Source: Ctena decussata
Taxonomy: Eukaryota; Mollusca; Bivalvia; Lucinida; Lucinidae
Assembly (NCBI GenBank): GCA_963989385.1
Contig: OZ022515.1
Span: 4,000,803 to 4,064,802 of the forward strand
DNA length: 64,000 nt
Direction: 5' to 3'
The notes beneath the pieces were generated by a model. The model was not told the DNA's origin. It saw only the letters and a program-made list of their open reading frames with translations, and searched no databases. Numbering within the stretch: the stretch's first letter is position 1; every line of letters begins with the position of its first letter. This document shows, piece after piece, positions 34,601 to 45,420 of this stretch. The translations under genes and the position numbers were made by a program.

Positions 34601-37600
34601 TTGTCAGAATGTTCATCCTTACAATATCCGGACCAAGTTTGATTCTGGGTTATGTCGGGTAAAAAACTAGGTCATTAGGTCAAATATTAGAAAAACTTAG
34701 TGTACCCTCTAGAGGTCACAGTTTTGATCCAATCTTCACGAAACTTTGTCAGAGTGTTTATCCTCAAAATATCCAGGCCAAGTTTAAAACTGGGTCATGT
34801 CGGGTCAAAAACTAGGTCACTAGGTCAAATATTAGAAAAACATTCTGTACGCTCTAGAGGTCACAGTCTTGACGCAACATTTTTGAAACTTTGTCAGAAT
34901 GTGTTTTCCTCACAATATCCAGGCCAAGTGAGAAACTGGGTCATGTCAAATCAAAAACTACGTCACTAGTTGAAATATTAGAAAAACCTTTTGTACGCTC
35001 TGGAGGTCGCAGTTTTGATCCAATCTTCATGAAGCTTTGTCAGAATGTGTATCCTAACAATATCCAGGACATGTTTGAAAGTAGGTCATGTCGGGTCAAA
35101 AACTAGGTCACTAGGTCAAATATTAAAAAAACATTGTGTACGCTCTAGAGGTCACAGTTTTGATCCAATCTTCATGAAGCTTTGTCAGAATGTTTATCCG
35201 CACAATATCCAGGCCGAGTTTGAAACTGGGTCATGCCGGGTCAAAAACTAGGTCACTAGGTCAAATATTAGAAAAACTATGTGTACCCTCTAGAGGTCAT
35301 AGTTTTGATCCAATCTTCATGAAACTTTGTCAAAATGATTATCCTCACAATATCCAGGCCGAGTCTGAAACTGGGTCATGCCGGATCAAAAACTAGGTCA
35401 CTAGGTCAAATATAAGAAAAACCATGTGTACCCTCTAGAGGTCATAGTTTTGATCCAATCTTCATGAAACTTTGTCAAAATGTTTATCCTCACAATATCC
35501 AGGCCAAGTATGTAACTGGGTCATGTCGGGTCAAAAACAAGGTCATTCGGTCGAATCTTAGAATAACCTTGTGTATGCTCTAGAGGACAACGTTTTGATT
35601 CAATCTTTTTGAAAGTTTGTCAGAATGTTTATGCTCAAACTATCCAGGCCATGTTTGAAGCTAGGTCATGCCTGGTCAAAAACTAGGTCACTAGGTCAAA
35701 TATTAGAAAAACCATGTGTACCCTCTAGAGGTCATAGTTTTGAAACAATCTTCATGAAACTTTGTCAAAATGTTTATCCTAACAATATCCAGGCCAAGTT
35801 TGAAACTAGGTCATGCCGGGTCAAAACCTAGGTCAGTCGGTCAAATGTTAGAATAACCTTGTGTATGCTCTAGAGGACACCGGTTTGATTCAATCTTTTT
35901 GAAACTTTGTCAGAATTTTTATCATCACAATATATCGGCCAAGTTTGAAAGTAGGTCGTGTCGGGTCAAAAACTAGGTCACAAGTCAAATATAAGAACGA
36001 CCTTTTGTACGCTCAAGAGGGCACAGATTTGATCCAATCTTTATGATACTGTGTCAGTATTTTTATCTTCACAATATCCAGGCCAAGTTTGAAACTGGGT
36101 CATGTCGGGTCAAAAGTTAGGTCACTAGGTCAAATCTTAGAAAAACTTTGTGTTCACCCTAGAAGGCACAGTTTTGATCCAGTATTCATGAAACTCTGTC
36201 GGAATGTTAATCTTTATTACATCTAGGTAAAGTATTAAATTGGGTCATGTTGGGTCAAAAATTAGGTCACAGGGTCAAATATCAGAACAACCTTATGTAC
36301 GCTGTGGAGGGCACAGTTTTGATCCAATCTTCATTAAACTTTGTCAAAGTGTGTATCCTTACAATATCCAGGCCTAGTTTGAATTTGGGTCCAGTCGGTC
36401 AAAAAACCAGGTCACTAGGTCAAATGTTAGAAAAACATTGTGTACGCTCTAGAGGTCACAGTTTTGATCCAATCTTCATGAAACTTTGTCAGAATGTTTA
36501 TCCTCAAAATATCCAGGCCAAGTTCGAAACTGGGTCATTTCGTGTCAAAACCTAGGTCACTAGGTCAAATATTAGAAAAACATTGTGTACGCTCTAGAGG
36601 TCACAGTTTTGATCCAATCTTCATGAAACTTTGTCAGAATGTTTATCCTAACAATATCCAGGCCGAGTTTTTAACTGGGTCATGTCGGATAAAAAACTAG
36701 GTCAGTCGGTCGAATCTTAGAATTAACTTGTGTATGCTCTAGAGGACACAGTTTTGATTCAATCTTTTGAAACTTTGTCAGAATGTTTATATCACAATAT
36801 CTCGGCCAAGTTTGAATGTAGGTCGTGTCAGATCAAAACCTAGGTCACTAGGTCAAATATAAGAACGACCTTGTGTACGCTCCAGAGGGCACAGATTTGA
36901 TCCAATCTTCATGATACTATGTCAGAAATTTTATCTTCACAATATCCAGGCCTAGTTTTAAACTGGTTCATGTCGGGTCAAAAACTAGGACACAAGGTCA
37001 AATCTTAGAAAAACTTTGTGTACACCCTAGAGGGCTCCGTTTTGATCCAATCTTCATGAAGCTCTGTCAGAGTGTTTATCTTTATGAAATCTAGGCCAAG
37101 TTTGAAACTGGGTCAAATTGGGTCAAAAATAAGCACAGGGTCAAATATAGGAACGACATTGTGTACGCTCTAGAGGGCACAGTGTTGATCCAATCTTTAT
37201 GAAAGTTTGTCAGAATGTCTATTCTTACAATATCTAGGCCAAGTATGAAACTGGGTCATGTCGAGTCAAAAAGAAGGTCACTAGGTCAAATCTTAGAATA
37301 ACCTTGTGTATGCTTTAGAGGGCACAGTTTTGATCCAATCTTTTTAAAACTATGTCAGAATGTTTATCATCACAATATCTAGGCCAAGTTTGAAAGTAGG
37401 TTATGTCGGGTCAAAAACTAGGTCACTAGGTCAAATATAAAAAGACCTTGTGTACGCTGTAGAGGGCACAGTTTTGATCCAATCTTCATGAAACTTTGTC
37501 AGAATGTTTAGCCTCACAATATACAGGCCAGGTATGAGACTGGGTCATGTCGGGTCAAAAAACTAGGTCCTTAGGTCAAATATTTGAATAACTTTGTGTA

Positions 37601-37735
37601 CACCCTAGAGGGCACAGTTTTGATTTTATCTTCATGAATCTTTGTCAGAATGTTTATCTCCATAAAATCTAGGTCAGGTTTGAAACTGAGTCATGTCGGT
37701 CAAAATCTAGGTCACTAGGTCTAATCTTAATAAAG
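31640..37735. repeat. 145 bp tandem array, about 40 units (satellite 2)
   Basis: The anchor GATCCAATCTTCATGAA recurs at 31672, 31816, 31961, 32106 and 32251, and for example at 36466 and 36611, with spacing of 144-145. Each unit runs through TTTGTCAGAATGTTTAT, CACAATATCCAGGCCAAGTT, CTGGGTCATGTCGGGTCA, CTAGGTCACTAGGTCAAAT and GTGTACGCTCTAGAGGTCAC. Divergence increases toward the right. The many 60-130 codon ORFs over the array arise because the unit lacks stops in one frame. They shift frame at every unit (145 is not a multiple of 3) and are not genes. Confidence 0.97.
32331..35370. repeat. Higher-order duplication inside satellite 2
   Basis: The leader block GTCCGTCGTCCGTCGTACAC with GGACGTCAGGACGTCCGTCA occurs three times (near 31585, 32345 and 33945). 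The variant TTTTTGCTTCTCTACACTCT occurs near 32800 and 34255, about 1455 bp apart. Unit-specific variants at 33434 and 34891 are 1457 bp apart. A block of 10-11 units has therefore been duplicated in tandem. Confidence 0.8.
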
Positions 37736-37740
37736 TTATG

Positions 37741-37930
37741 CTGCAAGAATCAGAACTAACATTGCAATGATGCAAGCCATAAAAACCTTGGAAAACATTA
37801 ATTTCATCACAGAGAGATAATGATGCTACCATTCTATCATCTGTGTTCGCCTAGTTCAGTCTAGTTCAAATCCATCAAAGGAACTCAACATGAACGGGTA
37901 CTTTTCGGGGAAGCGACTCTATCATTTTCA
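37741..37930. other. No recognisable feature
   Basis: Non-repetitive sequence after the array. The missing element end may have been here. Confidence 0.3.
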
Positions 37931-38160
37931 GCTCACCTGAGCCTTACAGTATTGGTGTTAGCTGTCTCTGTCATCCATCCATAAACATTTTCAAACATCT
38001 CTGAAACCACAGGGCAGACTTAACTCAAATTTCATATGGAGCCTGCATGGGTCAAAGGATTGAAAGTTCTGACCAAGGTGGCCGCCATTCCCATATATGG
38101 TATTCCAAACGATTACTGAGTTATGGCGCGCACAAGAATGTTTACGGACGGACTTGTCAT
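37931..38160 (+). repeat. Fragment with AGCTCACCTGAGCC start
   Basis: Starts with the single arm AGCTCACCTGAGCC, resembling the hairpin arm of the two satellite elements. It then has the GTGGCCGCCATTCCCATATA phrase seen in other dispersed repeats. No second arm was found. Confidence 0.45.
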
Positions 38161-38184
38161 TTTTGTCGAAAATAACAGGATTTA

Positions 38185-38270
38185 TACTAACTAGTTGTCA
38201 GCCCCACAGGCTGGTGACAACCGGTTGCCTTTAGCCTGTGAGGCTGGTGACAACCGGTTGTCAGCAGCCA
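38185..38270. repeat. Direct and palindromic CTGGTGACAACCGGTTG repeats
   Basis: GGCTGGTGACAACCGGTTG occurs twice, 31 bases apart. Each contains the palindrome CAACCGGTTG. AGCCCCACAGGCT and AGCCTGTGAGGCT add further short inverted symmetry. Confidence 0.8.
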
Positions 38271-40120
38271 CTTCCTTTTTTAAACTTTAACCAAGGTCAT
38301 CCATTATTTCCACATAGAATTTCTAAGTTCATAACCTGGACCTCAGGGTCATCGAAGCGGGTAGGCACTAGATAAATATTTTGACCGTTAACTTGCATCA
38401 GTGAAAACAAAAACTTAAAATCCATCCTGGGCTTCAGAAAATATTGGTCTTTGATAAACTTTTCCCAAGAAGATCCCATACTTAAACATGAAGTCCATGA
38501 CCTTGACCTCGATGTCACTAAATGGGTTTGAAATGGAACTGTCTAAAACTAGGGACCCTCTCCCCGCAAACTATGTTTGAGGGGGTTGAGGCGCGGGAGG
38601 GGGTTTACTGTTTTGACGGTGTGCTTGTCCCTCCGCAACGCCTTAAATTTGCTCCGACTTGTTTCAAATCTGGCTCGCACATGCAGCATAAACGAAAAGA
38701 GTTGACTCTTACATGATGTACCATTATTATGTTCGGGAAATGCGGGAAGACTTTTAGTGCTTAATTAGCCCCCTTATTTAAATTTTCAAAAAGAAAATTT
38801 GTTGGCGTTTCGTTTCTCCTCAAGGACCGTTTCATAGTTTTTTTGTTTGTTTTAGATAAAGTATGTCAATATATACTGGTATAAAGTTGTGCATTGCGGT
38901 CATGATGTTACATTCTGGTCCGTTTTCTGCATGAGTTACTCTCCTTGTAGATACTTTCTGCCCAATTTTGTAACTTTTGTCCTTTTTTTGTCCCGGTTTT
39001 AAAGGTATACTCCCTCGTATTTCATTACGAAATAATCACAAAATTATGAAACTGGTTAGTTGTATGCAACATTATAAAGATTTGTTAAAAAAATCTTCAG
39101 CGAAAACATCTTTGTTACGGAGGCAGAGACGATATATCAATGCATACCCTTCTTGAATATTCACGAATATTTTGTCGTCATAAATTGATTGACTCCCACA
39201 GGCGTTTCTGCAAGCAAGTTTTGAATTTTATGAATGGATGAGTATGAGTATATAACGTAACAATAGCATTAACCTCGCATCTGTGCACGTGAGTCCTTTT
39301 TTACAGCCAATGCTGAAGTCGATTAAAGAAAGGGCTTAAAATTATTCATGATATAACTTTAACCTGATTAACTATGATTGCTGGGCGTATCCAGTCTTCA
39401 TTTTGGGCGGGAATGGCGGTCGGCTATTGCCGCTCTTTTTGTGTATTTTCTTAAATTCTCCTATTTTCAGGGACAATCTTAAATCATAAATTTGGCAGAT
39501 AAATGTACTTTTAATAGCAATCATTATCATGCCTAGGATATAATCTTTTGTGAGAAATTTAAAAGTTAATAGAAGTATTGACGGTGTAAATCATATTTAT
39601 TCAGACGTGGTCATAGATGTTATCCCTTACTCCGCCATAGCCGTTTCATTGATTTTCATAAAGTATTGTAAACGAACACAAATTTGTAAGAAGATGCATA
39701 TAAATTTTAAGATATTAAATTCCTACCACTTTTGCCGTATCTATAACCTTTTTCTGATTTCATCTGTTCTATTTCTTCAGCCATTTTGATCGGATTTTAT
39801 TCAATTTTGGATAAGAAAAAGACCTAACGTGTTTTAAGAGTGTGGGTATGTGTATTCAAAGAGTTTTCACTTTCTACAATAAAATCATGATGTAAAGAAA
39901 CGGGATTTAACTTAATATGGAAATTAATGTATCTCGATATGAATGAAGACAGATATACAGGATAAATACTGCAGCGGGATATGACCAAAATATTTCACGT
40001 GATACAAAACCAAATTATGCAGGCTCCCTGGGAGGTATATTTTACAAAAATAACGTTGGCCACCAAAAACAAAATTTCAAGCTGGCCGCCATGAAGAAAA
40101 GTAAAAAGTATGCAAAGACC
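38271..40120. other. No gene supported
   Basis: Short GACCTTGACCTC and GGTCAT phrases near 38295-38520 suggest the eroded edge of a dispersed repeat. The remainder is AT-rich with no recognised exon or element end. Confidence 0.35.
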
Positions 40121-40129
40121 AGGAACTGA

Positions 40130-42810
40130 AACAATCAAAATCCAAATCCAGCCCTCAAAAAGTAGTTGGAAACAACTAAGATTACAAATAATCAAGATAC
40201 AGAGAACATATGGCCAACCGAGTGAGCAGCTTGTTCCCGGAAGGTGGCCACTCAGCAACCCAAACCGAACCAAAAATAATAAGAAAATACATAAGGTAAA
40301 ACATCACAGAAACTCTGACACCAAAAACAGGCAACAGAGAACCACAACAGAACTACCGCCTTGGAACGGTCAGTAATGAATTACTGGGGGGCTTAAATCG
40401 ATTTTACAGGCCCAACCTCACCCTCAGTTTCTGAAGTGGTACAAAACATTTAGTTGGCTGTTCGGTTCGCATGATAACCCTCTAACTCGTCAATGAATCA
40501 TCACGGTAAACGCATACATCAAATTTCAACACCATGAAGAGGCAAAGACGAGGACTCAACAGATACAACGGGCCGTCTGACAGGTGGAGATCCCTGGCCT
40601 GCCAAACAACCCCACTGGAAATCTGAAGCAAAAGAAGGTCACCAGTTGAGCCCCGGTGGACCAAGCAACAGACAAAAAGGCTCCGGTCCCAACCAACTAA
40701 AATATATAGCTTTAGGTCGGGGCCATCATAGAGTCTGACGCCCAATCCCCCGGTGTGCAATTAAAGAGTGCAGCAAAGTTTCCAACCGTGATTTGGTTAA
40801 TCACTAAGCATGCAGAATGTCGCATAACATTTAAATTATAGCCAATACGTTCGTGACGTATTTTTTTTTTCGGAATTGATCAGAAAAATCAGTCCTTCCT
40901 ATAATGTTTTTGAATTTGTATACTAAGTCACCATAAAATTCTGGTTCCGATAGGCCTTGGTGTAAAAAAAATTTTAATCCGACATCAAATTTTGAAACCA
41001 ATTCATGGTGTCTGCGATAGAATTTAGAAAAAGCCTTTCTAAGCTTATGATACCGATAGCCCTGTTGAAGAAGTTTAGCAGTTAAACATTTATTACGAGC
41101 AATAAAGTCATCTACATGACTACACACTCTAGCAAATCTTATAAGTTGAGAAATATACACTCCATAAGAGGGACGACGTGGAACGTCACCATCCAAAAAT
41201 GGAAAATTAACTATATCAAAGTCAAAGTCATCACGTTTATCATAAATTTTAGAAGATACAAAACCGTTAGAAATAGATAGATGTAAATCCAAAAAGGGGG
41301 GCTCGGTATCTGAAGTATTAGCTTTATTCAATTTAAGTTCAGGTGGGTAAATTTGGTTGACCATGCTTTCAAAATAAGGATTATCAATATTCAGAAGATC
41401 GTCTAAATATCTAGAGGTTGAGTTAAATGCCTCAATGATATCAGCTTGATTATCAACAGAAAGAGAAGTCATGAAATCTATTTCATAACAAAATAAAAAC
41501 AAATCGGCCACAAGAGGAGCTAAATTTGTACCCATCGGAATACCAACAATTTGTCTGTATAACTTATTACCAAATCTGATGTAAATATTATCTAAGAGAT
41601 ATGATAAGGCGTCACATACATTCTAACATGACCAACGTTCATATCCTCTATATATTTTACGGTCAGTAGAAGTGAAAAACGCTTTCTTATCGTTACAGGC
41701 AATATAAAGGGTACCTTCATTTTTGGAGAACTTTTTGAAGGCCCTCTCAATCAAATCAACAAGTTTTTCCTTTATTAAATTATGGGGTAATGTGGTATAA
41801 AGAGTAGAAAAATCATAAGTGGACAAACTAGTCGCACGGAACCCTCTTGACTTCAGTTTACTAAGTACCTCACCAGAATTTTTTATAGACCAAAACATAT
41901 TTTTCCCTGACCTTTCATACACTGTCTCATAGTACCAAATGACACGAGATTTCACAGCAGTGAGGCAAGAAGTTAATAATTTAGATAATTCTGTAGTAGT
42001 ACAAGAGCTAGAGTTGGCAATGAATCTAGCTTTATACGTTTTTTGTGAAGCCTAGGTAACCAATACATCGTAGGAAGTTTGTCTTGGCGTTCCTTAACGT
42101 TTACAGCAAACTTATAAGGCAATTCATTTGAGTGGCTATTAACAACAGTCTTCTCATCTGTAAAAGTCTCTTCGTAAGCCGTGGTGCCATTAAGTTCCTG
42201 CTTCAAAGTGTTAATATAGTGCAACCGACAAACAACAACAATGTTGTTTGCGGCCTTGTCAGCAGGAACCAAAACATACTTCCTATGAAAATCCTGGATA
42301 CCCTGCTTCAAATGTCTAAAGGAAGATTTAGGCTTAGGAGGTAAAAGATTAGTATTGTGTGAATAAAACTTTATACGTTTATCCACAATATTAAAGATAC
42401 TTAGTTTCCATTTCTTTAAAGCGTTACTTTCAACACCCTCTCGTTTACACCAACGATTACCAAAATCATTTAATGCAGATGCAATTTCTTCCCTACATCT
42501 GTTGAAATCGATATGTGAAGGGAATCTATACTTAGGACCCTTAGAAACAATGTTACGAATTCTAGAATCCGGGATGATCTTCAAATTTCCAGTCACAATA
42601 TGACCTGCTGATGGGTAAATAAATCTGGAATCTTTACAATCTCATGAATCAGGAGTATTAGCATCGATGTCAAGATCAGACACAAGTTTATTGAAATTAA
42701 ATATGATACTTCTAATCGGTTTGTTATACTTATAACAAATAATAGGTGGTTCAGAATTTTGGAAATAATCAGGTATGGAAGATGTAACGTTACGTTATTT
42801 TTCGTGTTCA
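40130..42810 (-). mobile_element. YLDD-type retroelement, degraded copy
   Basis: Three coding segments plus a 3' untranslated part lie in order on the minus strand. The 3' part after about 40480 matches the fragment at 9048-9526. No LTRs and no GIY-YIG or other endonuclease were recognised. The protein resembles a reverse transcriptase family that I recall as widespread in marine invertebrates. Affinity to Penelope-like elements is my best guess but is unproven. A low-complexity ORF at 40482-40760 (-), and another at 39995-40273, may be part of the 3' region. Confidence 0.7.
40700..42800 (-). pseudogene. Reverse transcriptase ORF, broken at four sites
   Basis: The N-terminal part includes the phrases EPPIICYKYNKPIRSIIFNF and YPSAGHIVTGNLK. 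It is followed by KYVLVPADKAANNIVVV and YWLPRLHKK, which fit the RT fingers. Motif A is TYDFSTLYTTLPH and the region before motif B is IPMGTNLAPLVADLFLF. The catalytic YLDD lies in TSRYLDDLLNI, then PPFLDLHLSISNG and YGVYISQLIRFARVC. The C-terminal part contains RHSACLVINQITVGNFAALF. Lesions are a TGA at 42642-42644, a frameshift near 42030 just after RLHKK, a TAG at 41623-41625, and a frameshift near 40858 in an A-rich run. The catalytic residues remain, but the frame cannot be translated as one protein, so the copy is dead. Confidence 0.82.
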
Positions 42811-43826
42811 TAATACACAAAGTCAAGGACTACGCCATATTAAATTGGGAAGTATACACTTGCAACTTTTAAAGATTTACTCCCTGTATAATTCTAACAA
42901 AAAAAAATGATTAGATGAAATATTTCATGCAATACCTCCGACATGGTCTAACAACACATTTGAAATACAGTTTAGATAATAATATTTGCTAAAAGTGATT
43001 TTAAACAAAAAATAAGATAATTTTTTAACGATCGCGGACCGCTCTTGAAATCGCATTATTGGACAACAATTATTTTTCTAAACGTCACAATCACGTGCAC
43101 AAATAAGAAAAATACATGTGCATGATTACATGACACACGTGGTCAAAATAGATATTTTTACAGGCCGTGAGGAAATAAGTAATTTGCATTTTAATTTGAA
43201 GATTAATTTCAATCCACATTGATCGAAAAAACATGCATTTTCTCAAAACTTGTACGGTTTATTATTATGAGACTACATATATATATACATATTGTCTAAC
43301 AAAATTTTGTTAAAATATTTGTTTCTGAAAACATTAAATAAAATAGTAGGACAAGGGCCGACTGTGCTCGCAGCAACGTAGATGATTGACAAAATATATG
43401 ATAGTAAAATCGCAAGTCATTCATTCAGCCATCTCAGTTCGAGTTTTAAGTCAGAGACTTCAATGGTTAATAATCTTGTTTCTTTTTATGCGCAATCTGG
43501 TCACGGTACGTACATATCAACAGATTTTATTAAAAAGCAGCCTGTGCTTTTCTTGGACAGACTGCACATGCGAGCAGATCGATATTGGAATGTTCAGTCG
43601 AGGATACGACACACTGGGCTTATTTTACAAATGACATTTTAGTCGAATAGCATTTATATCTTTCCGACAACCTCAGATATCTTGTCATTAGTAGATCTGT
43701 AGAAAAACATGGTTTACTCTTTTTATTTTTATTAATTTAATAACACATTTGTGAATATTTTATGATAACATTTCATTAGACCAATTATGTATCGATGACA
43801 AAACTTAGAATTCGCTAATACTCTTG
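42811..43826. other. No gene supported
   Basis: AT-rich sequence with an ATATATATACATAT stretch near 43276. ORFs at 43382-43642 have no recognisable domain. The tail AAAATCGCAAGTCATTCATTC near 43408 resembles the 3' end of SINE family A, so a tail-only fragment may be present. Confidence 0.35.
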
Positions 43827-44018
43827 GGAGCCCCGGTAGCTCAGTGCGTTAAGCGCTGGCCTACTGATCTAGCAGTCGCGGGTTCGAGCCCCGCCTGAGG
43901 CGGAGTTCTTTTCATCGTAAACGGGGTTCCATTGCACAAAGCGTTTCATTATCACCCGCCCATCATCCTAATATGACTGAAAAAGGACGTTAAATCGCAA
44001 GTCATCCATCAATCCATC
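43827..44018 (+). mobile_element. tRNA-derived SINE, family A copy 3 (best preserved)
   Basis: The head CCCCGGTAGCTCAGTGCGTT and CGCGGGTTCGAGCCCCGCCT contains intact A- and B-box sequences. The body ACGGGGTTCCATTGCACAAA and the tail TAAATCGCAAGTCATCCATC follow. The intact B box makes this the most likely of the three copies to have been recently active. Confidence 0.85.
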
Positions 44019-44720
44019 GTACTGCACTTCATATAGTAAACAGAAGTATATATCTAAGCTAATATAATTTCCCTGCATTTCTTCAGAAATATATCGATAT
44101 CTCAAAATATGTTTTTGAAAAGAAGATAAGATGTAAGTCGTGATGTAATGAGAGGTATACGCATCCGTGATCATGATCAAAAGAAGATTAGAACTTTTTA
44201 CTGTAATTCGCTTCCTTACATAATTCGAAATTTATTTACATATAAACTTTTCATTAATCATTTTTTATTATTTTCTTTTTCGTAATAAGCCGGTTTCATT
44301 AAAAGTCTATTGCAGGCTTTTTGTTTAATGTGTTCATTCATTATATGTTTTGTCCAATGACTGCGATTATATATATTGTGAAACTATGATACTTGACATA
44401 AAAAGTAAAAAAAAAACTTGACGGATTTTGCTTTTCTGTCATTTCTTGGGTTTTAAAAAATCAAAATGCTATTTATAGCAACTAATTGCTGTTGAAGATG
44501 GGCATCGTGTAAACTTTTTTTCCATATGACTGTACATATAAAATCGATTAAATGATACATTTACATGTTTTGCACGTGCGCATATGTGCATTAGAAAGTT
44601 TGCTAGCAAATTGCTATGCTGACACTCTACATTGCCCGAAAAAGTAAATTCCTGCATAAATATTAATATTTACATTATCCTTGCATTTACTGAAAAGCTC
44701 TTTGGTAAACAATTAGAACG
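44019..44720. other. No recognisable feature
   Basis: AT-rich sequence without a supported gene or repeat. Confidence 0.35.
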
Positions 44721-44721
44721 T

Positions 44722-45420
44722 AATGTAGTTTATACTTCAATAACTACATCGGTCCACACGACGTTACATGAAGCTAAGTAACGTCAAAATAAACCATGGT
44801 TCTCCAATCTGATTGGACGTAGGCGACGTTATGCCGTTGTTGTAACGTCGTTGACGCTGTTCCGCTTTTAGTAGAAAAAATGCGAAAAAATGTTTTTTTG
44901 CCTCAACTGAAGCCCCTAACGCAAATTTGTGGTCAAATCATAGATAGTAATGAATGTAAATATAAGCAATGAACTTAATTTTTCTGGGCCCAGTTGTTCA
45001 AAGCATCGTTAGCCTTACAAGCTCGTTAAGAGGTAAACTCATTAAGTGTTTTAAGGCTTTATAATCATATACACCATTTTTTTTGTTGTAACAATGTGAG
45101 AAGCTTTTGTAGTGCAAAAACTTCTCACATTTTTCAACAAAAAATATTGGCATAGTTGACATATTAACGTTTGAAATTTTAAAGAATTGTTAATTAACGA
45201 CGTCGTTAGTTTTGAACAACTGGGCCCTGGTGTTTATCGAAGTATAAACTACATTGGGTCGCTAGCAAAGTTTACATGAATCCCTTCAGGGTTCACTCAC
45301 TTTGCACGCGGCCCAATGTAGTTAATACTTCGATAAACATCAGAAAACTGAGAAGGGGTTCACTTACTTTGCACGCGACCCAATGTAGGTGATACGTCGA
45401 TAAACATCAGAAAAATGAAA
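44722..45420. repeat. Inverted and tandem repeat cluster around a MITE
   Basis: GTAGTTTATACTTCAATAAC (44727) is matched inverted by GAAGTATAAACTACATTGGG (45239). After that, CCCAATGTAGTTAATACTTC (45312) and CCCAATGTAGGTGATACGTC (45379) repeat the same terminus. The last two belong to a ~66 bp tandem pair starting TACTTTGCACGCG. The MITE at 44986-45227 sits inside this structure. Confidence 0.65.
44986..45227. mobile_element. 242 bp MITE with GGGCCCAGTTGTTCAAA ends
   Basis: GGGCCCAGTTGTTCAAA at the left is perfectly matched inverted at the right (TTTGAACAACTGGGCCC). A central hairpin, AATGTGAGAAG paired with CTTCTCACATT, is also present. MITEs with very similar ends are common in marine invertebrates. 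I found no clear target duplication. Confidence 0.82.

Larger units (their letters stand above)
31534..37740 (-). mobile_element. Hairpin-ended Helitron-like element carrying satellite 2
   Basis: On the minus strand this ends with a hairpin (arms AGCTCACCTGAGCA and TGCTCAGGGTGAGCT at 31536-31569) and CTAA (TTAG on the plus strand, 31534-31537). This is the mirror image of the end at 13406-13440. The next bases, TTTTGGGATACCCTGATGTC and GTCCGTCGTCCGTCGT, are the equivalent of the ACGGACGACGG stretch in the other element. Nearly all the body is a tandem array. The opposite end (AAACAAG type) was not found near 37740, so it is probably truncated. No ORF with a Rep or helicase domain is present. 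Confidence 0.6.

Noticed and set aside
31606..36700. Series of 60-132 codon plus-strand ORFs with shared protein repeats
   Set aside because: They are translations of a satellite unit whose length is not a multiple of three, so the frame shifts each unit. Starts and stops come from unit variants.
31640..37735. CRISPR-like array of regularly spaced repeats
   Set aside because: The whole 145 bp unit repeats without unique spacers, the genome is eukaryotic, and the units diverge gradually along their full length.
43827..43902. Functional tRNA gene
   Set aside because: It has A and B boxes but continues into a conserved SINE body and tail shared with two other copies, and it lacks a clean cloverleaf with paired acceptor ends.
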